Shown here: piece after piece, positions 1-6,027 of the stretch | Numbering within the stretch: position 1 is the first letter of the stretch | How the letters are laid out: each line of letters opens with the position of its first letter | Origin: Aquificota bacterium | GTDB lineage: Bacteria > Thermosulfidibacterota > Thermosulfidibacteria > Thermosulfidibacterales > Thermosulfidibacteraceae | Assembly (NCBI GenBank): GCA_015494645.1 | Contig: WGAU01000009.1 | Location: 1-6,875 of the forward strand | Reading direction: 5' to 3' | DNA: 6,875 nt | Notes under the pieces: model-generated | Databases searched by the model: none | Told to the model about the DNA's origin: nothing | The model's input: the letters and a program-made list of their open reading frames with translations, nothing else | Program-made: the position numbers and the translations under genes

Positions 1-257
1 TATCTAACAGGTATGTTTAAGAGTTTCTCTAAATCCTCTGCCTGTTTTCGCATAATCTTCAGGATAGGAGAGCCTCCAATCTTCCTGTATTTTCTGTAGG
101 CTATAGGAGATCGCAAGGTAGCTACGGAAAATGCAACAACTTTCCTCAAGAGAGGAGGAAGGGGAAGGATTCTTCTGTCAGAAAACATACGCAAGAGGAA
201 AGGTGGATAATCGGCAAATCTCTCCACTCCGCCAGTGTTCACCAAAACACACACCAT
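1..257 (-). CDS. hemH: Ferrochelatase, N-terminal part (runs off left edge)
   Basis: Read on the minus strand, 85 codons are visible from an ATG at 257-255 and the frame continues past the window edge. Seen: the start MVCVLVNTGGVERF fits the LLVNLGGP-type first strand of ferrochelatases; residues 26-35 (FSDRRILPLP) match the family's FSDPxIIPLP segment; residues 60-64 (IGGSP) match the conserved IGGGSP porphyrin-pocket loop, followed by the expected Gln-containing helix (KQAEDLEKLL). The enzyme inserts Fe2+ into protoporphyrin IX, the last step of protoheme synthesis. The catalytic His and Glu lie further on and are outside the window. The Gly-Gly is followed by Val-Glu where Pro-Asp is usual, a mild divergence. 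The start is uncertain: an in-frame ATG at 296-294 would add 13 residues, but neither ATG has a well-placed Shine-Dalgarno, and the 257 start agrees with the family's N-terminus. It is divergent from the rightward operon. Confidence 0.88.
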   Translation of the reverse strand, partial: MVCVLVNTGGVERFADYPPFLLRMFSDRRILPLPPLLRKVVAFSVATLRSPIAYRKYRKIGGSPILKIMRKQAEDLEKLLNIPVR

Positions 258-284
258 GGCGTTATTAGTTTCACATAAAAGCCC

Positions 285-311
285 TTGAGTAAACATCCCC
301 AAGCGTATAAA
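285..311 (+). promoter_or_regulatory. Possible sigma-70-type promoter for the rightward operon
   Basis: TTGAGT at 285-290 resembles a -35 box and TATAAA at 306-311 a -10 box, separated by 15 nt, which is shorter than the usual 17. It lies in the only non-coding stretch upstream of the seven rightward genes, so a promoter is expected hereabouts. Transcription would begin near 318, leaving a leader of about 30 nt. The A/T-rich segment also reads as a possible promoter on the other strand for hemH, where no convincing -35/-10 pair could be singled out. Inference from sequence only. Confidence 0.35.
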
Positions 312-330
312 AGGTTCGGGGAATACCTTT
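310..330. repeat. Inverted repeat AAAGGT-N9-ACCTTT in the divergent intergenic region
   Basis: Perfect 6-bp arms at 310-315 and 325-330 around a 9-nt spacer. The left arm overlaps the proposed -10 box and the whole element would sit at the transcription start and in the leader of the rightward operon. It could be an operator for a dimeric regulator of the divergent pair, or a weak leader hairpin. No match to a named operator is recognised. Confidence 0.4.
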
Positions 331-339
331 AAGCCCTTT

Positions 340-344
340 GGAGG
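340..344 (+). promoter_or_regulatory. Shine-Dalgarno that decides the start of the PpiD-like gene
   Basis: GGAGG at 340-344, part of the run GGAGGAGGAG, ends 5 nt before the ATG at 350. A TTG at 338 in the same frame would give four extra residues (MEEE), but it overlaps this purine-rich site and has no ribosome-binding site of its own. The ATG at 350 is therefore preferred. Confidence 0.75.
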
Positions 345-349
345 AGGAG

Positions 350-1927
350 ATGGTAGGATACATACAGCGCAACATCCGCAAGTTCAGCCTTGTGCTCTGG
401 ATCATTGTGGCTGCCTTTGTTGGTACCATATTTCTCGTCTGGGGAAGGGCTACCTTCTTAGGCTTTGGCGGTAGTTACGTAGCAAAGGTTGGAGAAGTCG
501 AAATAACCGTGCCTGAGTTTGAAAGGACATATTCCAAGGTTTTGGACTTCTACAGAACCATTTACAAGGACAAGTTCAATATGGAACTTGCCCAAAAACT
601 GGGACTTAAAGAGCAGGCTCTTTCCATGTTAGTAAACCGGGCCGTGGTGCTGAACATGGCTCTTAAAGAAGGTTTCACTGTATCCCCCGAAGAAATTGCA
701 GAAGCATTGGCAAGTGTTAAAGCCTTTCAGGTAAATGGCAAGTTTGACCCCGAAAGGTACAAGCAGGTTTTGAGACTCAACGGATTCACTCCTGTGGAGT
801 TCGAAAGGGAACTTTTCAACGAAATCTTGAGAAGAAAGATGGAGGTTACAGTAAAAAGCTCCGTCAGTGTAACGGAACCTGAAGTGAAGCTATTCGCCAA
901 AAGACTTCTGCAAAAAGCAAAAATTAAGTACTTTTTAGCCGATATAGGCGACTTCTCCAACATGGCGGAAGTCAGCGAGGAGGAAGCAAAAAGCTTTTAC
1001 GAAAAGCATCAGGAACTGTTCCGAACGGAACCTCAGCTTGAGCTACAGTACGTTCTGATCAATCCAGAACATTTCACAGACAAGGTACTGGTTACGGAAG
1101 AAGACATAAAGAAATACTACGAGGAAAACCAAGACAAGTTCATAGATGAGAAGGGTAAGGTTAAGCCACTGGACAAAGTAAAGGATGAAATCATCAAAGA
1201 AGTTAGAAAGGAAAAGGCAAGGAAAGAAGCCCTGAAGTACGCATTGAAACTGCAAAGACGCATGCTCAAAAGCACCATGGAGCTTGTGTGCAAGAAGGAA
1301 GGAATACCAATAGCGAAGGTGAAGCTCTCCCCTGTTTCAAAGATAAAGCTGCCCAAAAAAGTGATCAAAAAGGCCCTTGAGGCTGAGGAAGACAAGCCCA
1401 CGGAGGTGATAAGGACAGAGGATGGCTTTTATATAGTTGTGGTGACAAGGCACATTCCCTCAAGGATACCTTCTTTTGACGAGGTAAAAGAGGAAGCAAT
1501 ACAGAGACTGAAGGTTGAAAAGGCGCCCCAGGCAGCCCAAGACTGGGCAAAGAAGTTGGTATCGGAAAAGAAAAGCTTAGAAAAAATCGTCAAAGAAAAG
1601 CAGCTTAAATACAAAGTGAAAGAAAGCGATTTCTTCACCAGAAAAGGACTGAAAGTGGGCGATGCAGTATTTAGAAGACTTGCCGACAAAGCCCTTCAGA
1701 TGTCTCCCGGACAGAAAGGCTTCGTGCTTGAAAACGGTAAGCTTGTAGTATTTGAAGTAAAGGAGTTTAAAGAACCATCAGAAAAGGAAATTGAAGAAGA
1801 AGCCAAGAAGCTAAAACCTGCCCTTCTCAACTCCAAGAGAGAAGAGGTATGGAGCAGGTTGGTGCAGGAGGCCAAGAAAAGAACCGAGGTAAAGGTGAAC
1901 AGAAAGGTCTGGGAGGCCTTTAGATGA
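350..1927 (+). CDS. ppiD: Membrane-anchored PpiD/SurA-type periplasmic chaperone lacking the parvulin domain
   Basis: 525 residues from ATG 350. Seen: a short positive N-terminus, one uncleaved membrane segment (about residues 12-31), then a large soluble, very Lys/Glu-rich region. Residues 45-166 resemble the SurA/PpiD N-terminal chaperone domain, including FQVNGKFDPERY at 126-137, very close to the E. coli PpiD segment FQVDGKFDNSRY. Repeated helices follow: FYEKHQELF (216-224) and YYEENQDKF (256-264). In PpiD the latter precedes the parvulin isomerase domain; here it is followed almost at once by VKPLDKVKDEI (271-281), which corresponds to the segment after that domain, and no GGDxGW-type motif occurs anywhere. 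The protein should therefore act as a foldase-like holdase near SecYEG on the periplasmic side of the inner membrane, without prolyl isomerase activity. It is first in the operon; its TGA overlaps the pyrR ATG (ATGA). The family is clear by motif comparison from memory; the symbol is by similarity. Confidence 0.8.
   Translation: MVGYIQRNIRKFSLVLWIIVAAFVGTIFLVWGRATFLGFGGSYVAKVGEVEITVPEFERTYSKVLDFYRTIYKDKFNMELAQKLGLKEQALSMLVNRAVVLNMALKEGFTVSPEEIAEALASVKAFQVNGKFDPERYKQVLRLNGFTPVEFERELFNEILRRKMEVTVKSSVSVTEPEVKLFAKRLLQKAKIKYFLADIGDFSNMAEVSEEEAKSFYEKHQELFRTEPQLELQYVLINPEHFTDKVLVTEEDIKKYYEENQDKFIDEKGKVKPLDKVKDEIIKEVRKEKARKEALKYALKLQRRMLKSTMELVCKKEGIPIAKVKLSPVSKIKLPKKVIKKALEAEEDKPTEVIRTEDGFYIVVVTRHIPSRIPSFDEVKEEAIQRLKVEKAPQAAQDWAKKLVSEKKSLEKIVKEKQLKYKVKESDFFTRKGLKVGDAVFRRLADKALQMSPGQKGFVLENGKLVVFEVKEFKEPSEKEIEEEAKKLKPALLNSKREEVWSRLVQEAKKRTEVKVNRKVWEAFR
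1903..1921 (+). promoter_or_regulatory. Hairpin over the pyrR Shine-Dalgarno; PyrR-binding-loop-like
   Basis: AAAGGTC (1903-1909) can pair with GGCCTTT (1915-1921), seven pairs including one G-U, around the loop TGGGA. The pyrR Shine-Dalgarno GGGAGG (1911-1916) is shared by loop and stem and ends 7 nt before the ATG at 1924. Against the published PyrR-binding-loop consensus ARUCCNGNGAGGYU, positions 1905-1918 match at 9 of 12 specified positions, including all of NGNGAGGY. Since the GAGG part is also the ribosome-binding site, some of this match is expected by chance. The element also encodes the last residues of the upstream protein. Confidence 0.4.
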
Positions 1928-2457
1928 GATTAAAAAAGCTTTTGATGAATAAAGAAGAGATAGAAAGAACCCTCACCCGTATAGCCCATGAGATAGTGGA
2001 GAGAAACAAAGGGATAAAGGATCTGTGCCTTATAGGCATAAGAAGGAGAGGAGATGTATTAGCGGAAAGGATTTCTAAGATCCTTGAGGGTATTGAAGGA
2101 GAAAAGGTGCCTGTGGGTGCTTTGGACATAACCCTTTACAGAGACGACCTCAGCCTTTTAAGCAGTGCACCGGTGGTTAGAAGGACCCATATACCCTGTG
2201 ACGTTAACCATAAAAAAATTATAATAGTTGACGATGTGATTTTCACGGGAAGAACTGCAAGGGCTGCCCTGGAAGCCATAATGGACTACGGAAGGCCCAA
2301 TCTGGTTCAACTTGCAGTTCTCATTGACAGAGGCCACAGGGAGCTTCCCATACATCCCGACTACGTTGGAAAAGTTATCCCAACCTCAAAGGACGAGAAC
2401 ATAATTGTGCTTCTTGAAGAGGTAGACGGCGAGGAGGCGGTGGGAATATCCGCCTGA
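1924..2457 (+). CDS. pyrR: PyrR, pyrimidine operon regulator / uracil phosphoribosyltransferase
   Basis: 177 residues, close to the roughly 180 of Bacillus PyrR and alignable end to end with it. Seen: the phosphoribosyltransferase PRPP loop VDDVIFTGRT at 102-111, DITLYRDDL at 68-76, the block LAVLIDRGHRELPI at 130-143, and the C-terminal IPTSK at 152-156. PyrR binds UMP/UTP and pyr mRNA, and many homologs also make UMP from uracil and PRPP. T18, R19, H22 and R27, in the N-terminal helix implicated in RNA binding in Bacillus, are all kept at the same numbering, suggesting RNA binding is retained; the later Arg of LPIR is His144 here. The start ATG overlaps the upstream TGA and has a GGGAGG site 7 nt before it. 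pyrB follows 13 nt downstream. No attenuator (antiterminator/terminator pair) fits in that gap. Confidence 0.96.
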   Translation: MRLKKLLMNKEEIERTLTRIAHEIVERNKGIKDLCLIGIRRRGDVLAERISKILEGIEGEKVPVGALDITLYRDDLSLLSSAPVVRRTHIPCDVNHKKIIIVDDVIFTGRTARAALEAIMDYGRPNLVQLAVLIDRGHRELPIHPDYVGKVIPTSKDENIIVLLEEVDGEEAVGISA

Positions 2458-2463
2458 GGAGGC
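2452..2463 (+). promoter_or_regulatory. Small hairpin holding the pyrB Shine-Dalgarno
   Basis: GCCT (2452-2455) can pair with AGGC (2460-2463) around the loop GAGG. It contains the pyrR stop codon (2455-2457) and the pyrB ribosome-binding site GGAGG (2458-2462), 8 nt before the ATG at 2471. The segment ending GAGGCT (2459-2464) matches the 3' half of the PyrR-binding-loop consensus, while the 5' half matches poorly. A four-pair stem is weak at growth temperatures expected for a thermophile unless protein-stabilised. Confidence 0.25.
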
Positions 2464-2470
2464 TTAAAGG

Positions 2471-3385
2471 ATGCTAAAGAGAAAGCATCTGACCGGTATA
2501 GCTGAGCTGGAAAGAAGGGAAATAGAATCTATACTGGAATCCGCCGAATCCATGAAAGAGATCCTTCACAGAGACATAAAAAAGGTACCTACCCTCAGGG
2601 GAAAGACCATTGTCAATCTATTCTTTGAACCGAGCACAAGGACAAGAACATCCTTTGAAATAGCCGGCAAAAGGCTTTCAGCTGACGTGATAAACTTCTC
2701 CGCATCCGGAAGCAGCCTATCAAAGGGAGAAACCCTTAAGGATACGGTGAAAAACATAGAAGCCATGGTAGTTGATGCCATTGTGGTGAGACACTCAAGC
2801 GAGGGGGTTCCCCACTACATGACTACCTTCTGTAAGGCCTCTGTGATAAACGCCGGGGACGGAAAGCATGAACACCCTACCCAAGCCCTTCTTGATGCAT
2901 TCACCATAAAAGAAAAGAAAGGAAAGGTAGAAGGGCTGAATGTAGCCATTGTAGGAGATATAGCCCATAGCAGAGTGGCCCGTTCCAACATACTGGCCCT
3001 CAAAAAGCTCAAAGCAAATCCCATTGTAGTAGGTCCACCTACAATGATGCCTCTATACACTGATGCTTTAGGAGTGGAAAGGGCAGGATCCGTGGATGAA
3101 GTGCTTGATGATGCAGATGTGATAATGATGCTCAGAATACAAAAGGAGAGGATGAAGTCCCCTCTGTTTCCATCCTTGAGAGAGTATTCAAGATTCTTCG
3201 GGCTAAACGCAGAAAAGCTCAAGAAAGCCAAGCCCGATGTTATAGTTATGCATCCCGGACCTGTAAACTGGGGAGTTGAGCTATCACCTGATGTAATGGA
3301 GTTTGAAAGAAACGTCATACTGGATCAGGTAACCAACGGGGTTGCCGTGAGAATGGCCATTCTTTATCTACTTTTGAGTACATGA
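2471..3385 (+). CDS. pyrB: Aspartate carbamoyltransferase, catalytic chain
   Basis: 304 residues, normal length for a catalytic chain. It condenses carbamoyl phosphate with L-aspartate to carbamoyl-L-aspartate, the first committed step of UMP synthesis, in the cytoplasm. Seen in order: carbamoyl-phosphate site FFEPSTRTRTSFE (51-63), the 80s-loop type segment SSLSKGE (81-87), HPTQALLD (135-142), DIAHSRVARS (163-172), MLRIQKER (220-227), HPGPVNWGVE (261-270) and DQVTNGV (285-291). The pattern is of the Bacillus-like class without an attached regulatory region; no pyrI-like gene is adjacent. In HPGPxN(R)GVE the residue usually Arg is Trp267. The ribosome-binding site GGAGG lies 8 nt upstream of the ATG, and the TGA overlaps the tsaE ATG by 4 nt. 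Its position after pyrR suggests pyrimidine-responsive control. Confidence 0.97.
   Translation: MLKRKHLTGIAELERREIESILESAESMKEILHRDIKKVPTLRGKTIVNLFFEPSTRTRTSFEIAGKRLSADVINFSASGSSLSKGETLKDTVKNIEAMVVDAIVVRHSSEGVPHYMTTFCKASVINAGDGKHEHPTQALLDAFTIKEKKGKVEGLNVAIVGDIAHSRVARSNILALKKLKANPIVVGPPTMMPLYTDALGVERAGSVDEVLDDADVIMMLRIQKERMKSPLFPSLREYSRFFGLNAEKLKKAKPDVIVMHPGPVNWGVELSPDVMEFERNVILDQVTNGVAVRMAILYLLLST
3022..3046. repeat. Perfect inverted repeat inside pyrB
   Basis: CATTGTAG (3022-3029) and CTACAATG (3039-3046) are perfect 8-bp arms around 9 nt. The centre is itself an overlapping palindrome: GTAGGT-CC-ACCTAC at 3029-3042. It encodes the residues around IVVGPPT of pyrB (185-191), so it may be accidental, but it is the strongest perfect dyad noticed in the coding DNA here. 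Confidence 0.5.
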
Positions 3386-3798
3386 GAAGGATCAGCCGCT
3401 CAGAAAAGGGAACCCTACAGATTGCCAAAGAGGTCGCCCAAAAGCTAACCTCAGGATGGCTTGTTCTTTTAAGCGGGGAGCTGGGGGCGGGAAAGACCTG
3501 CTTCGTCAAAGGCTTGGCAGATGGCTTGGGAATAAAGGAACACGTAACAAGCCCAACCTTCACCATTGTGAACCAGTACCAAGGAGATGTTACTCTCTTC
3601 CACGTGGACCTATACCGACTCTCCTGCTTTCCCGAAGAGGACATTTCGTTAGATGAGATGCTGAAAGAAGGGATTGTAGCGGTGGAATGGTGGGAAAGAG
3701 ATAAGGAGTTCTTTTCAAACTACAGGCCAAGGGTTGAGGTCCATATGAAAGTGCTTGACGAAAATTCAAGGGAGATAGAGCTGAAATGGATAGAGTGA
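3382..3798 (+). CDS. tsaE: TsaE, ATPase of the tRNA t6A37 synthesis complex
   Basis: 138 residues, typical of this small P-loop family. Seen: Walker A GELGAGKT at 32-39 (family GxLGAGKT), SPTFTIVNQYQG at 57-68 (family SPTFxLVxxY), HVDLYRL at 74-80 (family HxDLYRL, with the Asp acting as a Walker-B-like residue), and VEWWER at 101-106 (family VEWxE/VEWP). All key motifs are intact. TsaE binds the TsaB-TsaD dimer and hydrolyses ATP to reset the complex that transfers threonylcarbamoyl to A37 of ANN-decoding tRNAs; TsaB, TsaC and TsaD are not in this window. The ATG overlaps the pyrB stop (ATGA) and has no good Shine-Dalgarno, so translation is probably coupled to pyrB. Its end overlaps the next gene by 13 nt. 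Confidence 0.95.
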   Translation: MRRISRSEKGTLQIAKEVAQKLTSGWLVLLSGELGAGKTCFVKGLADGLGIKEHVTSPTFTIVNQYQGDVTLFHVDLYRLSCFPEEDISLDEMLKEGIVAVEWWERDKEFFSNYRPRVEVHMKVLDENSREIELKWIE

Positions 3799-4649
3799 TA
3801 GAAAACATCAAAAAGATCCTTGACATGATAAAGTTTCCTCACACCATCTTCGCTCTGCCCTTTGCCTTCACATCCGCTCTCATCGCAGCTAAAGGTATAC
3901 CTGACGGAAAAACCCTTTTCTGGATACTTGTGGCCATGGTTGGAGCAAGATCGGGGGCCATGGCCTTCAACAGATGGGCAGATGCCGAAATTGATGCTTT
4001 GAATCCAAGGACCAAGGATCGCCATATACCCAAAGGAGAGATAAAGAAAGAGCATGCCTTAGCCTTCAGCATAGCCTCATACACACTGCTTGTAATTGCC
4101 GCTTACAAACTGAACCCACTGTGCTTCTATCTATCTCCAGTAGCCATTATAGTTACAGCAGGCTACTCCTACACCAAAAGGTTCACATGGGCATCCCACC
4201 TCATCTTAGGACTTGCCTTGTCCATGGCACCCATTGGCGCATGGATAGCTGTCAAGGGCAATATTGAAAAACCCGCTCTATTTCTTGGACTTGCGGTACT
4301 TTTCTGGGTAGCTGGCTTTGATATACTTTACGCCCTTCAGGATATTGAATTTGACAGAAAGTACGGGCTCTACTCCATTCCAAGGTTCCTTGGCGTGGAA
4401 AAGTCCATATGGGTAGCAAGAACGTTCCATGCCATCACCATTGTATTTCTTATCGCTGTAAGGGAAACGGCAGGACATCTAAATGGTATTTTCACTGCGG
4501 GAATCGTTGTTGCAGCTTGCTTCCTGTTATACGAACACCAGCTTGTAAAGCCAAACGATCTCTCCAAGCTGGACTTTGCCTTTTTCAACGTTAACGGCTA
4601 CTTCAGCGTCATTGTATTTCTCTTCACCCTTGCAGATGTTTTAGTGTAA
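3786..4649 (+). CDS. mqnP: UbiA-superfamily prenyltransferase, MqnP/UbiA-like (quinone synthesis)
   Basis: 287 residues, nearly all hydrophobic helices (about eight to nine membrane segments), normal for UbiA enzymes. Seen: the first Asp-rich motif NRWADAEID at 62-70, followed by NPRTKDRHIP (73-82), and the second Asp motif DIEFD at 186-190 with YGLYSIP (193-199). The block MAFNR-x2-D-x3-D-x2-NPRT is typical of the UbiA-like subgroup that includes MqnP of the futalosine menaquinone route, rather than of classic E. coli UbiA, whose first motif is NDxxDxxxD. The likely reaction is transfer of a polyprenyl chain from its diphosphate, with Mg2+ held by the Asp motifs, to an aromatic quinone precursor (dihydroxynaphthoate or 4-hydroxybenzoate). 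The substrate cannot be fixed from sequence. ATG 3786 is chosen for its position 11 nt after GGGAG; a GTG at 3795 in frame is less likely. The stop is 1 nt from the next start. Confidence 0.85.
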   Translation: MDRVIENIKKILDMIKFPHTIFALPFAFTSALIAAKGIPDGKTLFWILVAMVGARSGAMAFNRWADAEIDALNPRTKDRHIPKGEIKKEHALAFSIASYTLLVIAAYKLNPLCFYLSPVAIIVTAGYSYTKRFTWASHLILGLALSMAPIGAWIAVKGNIEKPALFLGLAVLFWVAGFDILYALQDIEFDRKYGLYSIPRFLGVEKSIWVARTFHAITIVFLIAVRETAGHLNGIFTAGIVVAACFLLYEHQLVKPNDLSKLDFAFFNVNGYFSVIVFLFTLADVLV

Positions 4650-4650
4650 G

Positions 4651-6027
4651 ATGCTGTTGAAAGAACCAAACTTCAAAAGGCGCGCCCAAAGAATCGCTCT
4701 ACCCGTCTGGATAGAAATAGACGGTAAAAGGTACAGCGTAAGGGATCTGTCCGTTGTCGGTATAGGCGTTGAGGGTACGGGGTGGGACATTGGAGACCAG
4801 TTAGAAGCGGTACTCGTGTTACCCTTTAAAGAAGCCTCAGTAGCAATTCCTGTGAAGCTTGTGTGTCGCAGGGTGGAGGGCAATGTTTCAGGCTTTGAGT
4901 TTGTTGATCTCACCCCTCAGAAGAAAAGGGCCATTAGGCAGTACATAGAGTTTGCCATTGAAGGAAGACTTGACGATGTAGAAACCGTTATGGCAACCCT
5001 CAACCTCCCTACCGTGGACAGTCCCATAACAGAAAGCTTGGCACTGGCACAGGAAGAGGAAGCACAACTGTACAGAAGCTTCAGAAGACACATGCTCTTC
5101 TGGCTACTATTTGGAACCTTAGTACTGATGGTTGTGGCAGGTTTCATTGTTTACAATTCACTGTTCGTTTTCAAGACTTATGGAGTGGTGGCGGGAAGCG
5201 AGGTTAACGTAAGTTCAAGGGTATCGGGCGTCATCTCAAGGATACACGCAAAAACGGGAGATTATGTGCACAAGGGAAAGGTACTGTTTGAACTGGAAAA
5301 CCCCTCTTTGCTCAGCCAATTGGAGATAGTCAGGGCTCAAATTGAACTGATAAAAAAGGAGCTTGCCTCAGAAGAGACACCACCAACCACAAGTCCAGTT
5401 CTGCAGGTGCTTAAAGAGCTTTACGACGCTCAGCTCAAAGAATACCGAAGGGCAAAAAACCTCTACGAAAAGAGGCTCATATCCATCAAGGACCTGAAAT
5501 TTGTTGAGAACAACCTCTTAAGAATCAAGCTAAAACTGGCTCAGACTCAAGAAAAAAGCACACATAAACCCAAGCCAAAAATAGACCTTCAAATGGAACT
5601 CAAAAGGCTTGAAGCAAAGAAACGAGAGCTTGAGGAAAAGATAAAGGAGCTGAGGGTAACCGCCCCTGTTTCGGGATGGATCAAGGAGGTTAAGCTTAAC
5701 GAAGGTACCGCCGTGCACGAAAGGGATGTGGTAATGGTAATGGAAAAAGAACCGCTTTTCGTTTTGTGCACAATCCCCAACTGGGAAATAACCAGGCTGG
5801 CAGTGGATGAACCTGTGAAAATATACTCACCGCTTACAGGAAAAACATACAACGGCAGAATTTCTGTAGTAGGCTTCCCCACCACCGATTTTGGAAGCGA
5901 AGCCACACTGGTGAAGGTTGACTTTGCAAAGGATCCGGGGCTTCCTGTAAATTCCAAGGTTGTGGTTTGGTTAAGAAACGAGATATACGCAAGGTTCAAG
6001 CGTGTACTTCAGAAGATTCGGATTTAG
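4651..6027 (+). CDS. alg44: Alg44-like c-di-GMP receptor: PilZ domain, membrane segment, HlyD-like periplasmic arm
   Basis: 458 residues. Seen: an N-terminal PilZ domain (about 8-105) with both c-di-GMP motifs, RxxxR (R10 to R14) and DxSxxG (D32, S34, G37); a linker; one membrane segment at about 147-168; then a membrane-fusion-protein region with a first lipoyl-like half (about 180-218, VSGVISRIHAKTGDYVHKGK), a long charged coiled coil (about 222-335), the second lipoyl half (about 336-366, APVSGWIKEVKLNEGTAV) and a beta-barrel-like end. This is the domain order of Pseudomonas Alg44, which binds c-di-GMP in the cytoplasm, activates the Alg8 synthase, and reaches into the periplasm. The next gene, overlapping by 26 nt, encodes an Alg8-like synthase, which supports the role. 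ATG 4651 is the first possible start after an in-frame TAG (4642-4644); no strong Shine-Dalgarno is visible, so coupling to the upstream stop is likely. Polymer identity is unknown. Confidence 0.88.
   Translation: MLLKEPNFKRRAQRIALPVWIEIDGKRYSVRDLSVVGIGVEGTGWDIGDQLEAVLVLPFKEASVAIPVKLVCRRVEGNVSGFEFVDLTPQKKRAIRQYIEFAIEGRLDDVETVMATLNLPTVDSPITESLALAQEEEAQLYRSFRRHMLFWLLFGTLVLMVVAGFIVYNSLFVFKTYGVVAGSEVNVSSRVSGVISRIHAKTGDYVHKGKVLFELENPSLLSQLEIVRAQIELIKKELASEETPPTTSPVLQVLKELYDAQLKEYRRAKNLYEKRLISIKDLKFVENNLLRIKLKLAQTQEKSTHKPKPKIDLQMELKRLEAKKRELEEKIKELRVTAPVSGWIKEVKLNEGTAVHERDVVMVMEKEPLFVLCTIPNWEITRLAVDEPVKIYSPLTGKTYNGRISVVGFPTTDFGSEATLVKVDFAKDPGLPVNSKVVVWLRNEIYARFKRVLQKIRI
5991..5994 (+). promoter_or_regulatory. 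Shine-Dalgarno for the GTG start of the Alg8-like gene
   Basis: AAGG ends 7 nt before GTG 6002, inside the end of the upstream gene. In this frame the preceding stop is TAA at 5972-5974, and no ATG, GTG or TTG lies between that stop and 6002. The next in-frame ATG is about 55 codons further on, beyond the first membrane helix, so the GTG is the supported start. Confidence 0.6.

Noticed and set aside
338..349. TTG at 338 as start of the chaperone gene (four extra residues MEEE)
   Set aside because: It overlaps the Shine-Dalgarno run GGAGGAGGAG, which is correctly spaced for the ATG at 350.
258..349. Classical PyrR attenuator or a riboswitch in the leader
   Set aside because: The region is under 100 nt, has no terminator with a U-run, and no known riboswitch core was recognised.
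1371..1386. Another GAGGCT segment within the chaperone gene considered as a PyrR loop
   Set aside because: Only the 3' half matches, the spacing to the upstream CC is wrong, no stem is formed, and it is over 500 nt from pyrR.
2815..3318. 167-codon open frame on the minus strand opposite pyrB
   Set aside because: It lies entirely opposite the strongly conserved pyrB; its Ser/Thr/Pro-rich product has no recognisable motif and it has no ribosome-binding site of note.
3795..3797. GTG at 3795 as start of the prenyltransferase (GTGA overlap with the tsaE stop)
   Set aside because: The ATG at 3786 is in the same frame, is a better start codon and lies at a more acceptable distance from GGGAG; the three-residue difference does not affect the call.
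5589..5999. 136-codon open frame on the minus strand opposite the Alg44-like gene
   Set aside because: It is antisense to a well-supported HlyD-like region; composition is that of a shadow frame.
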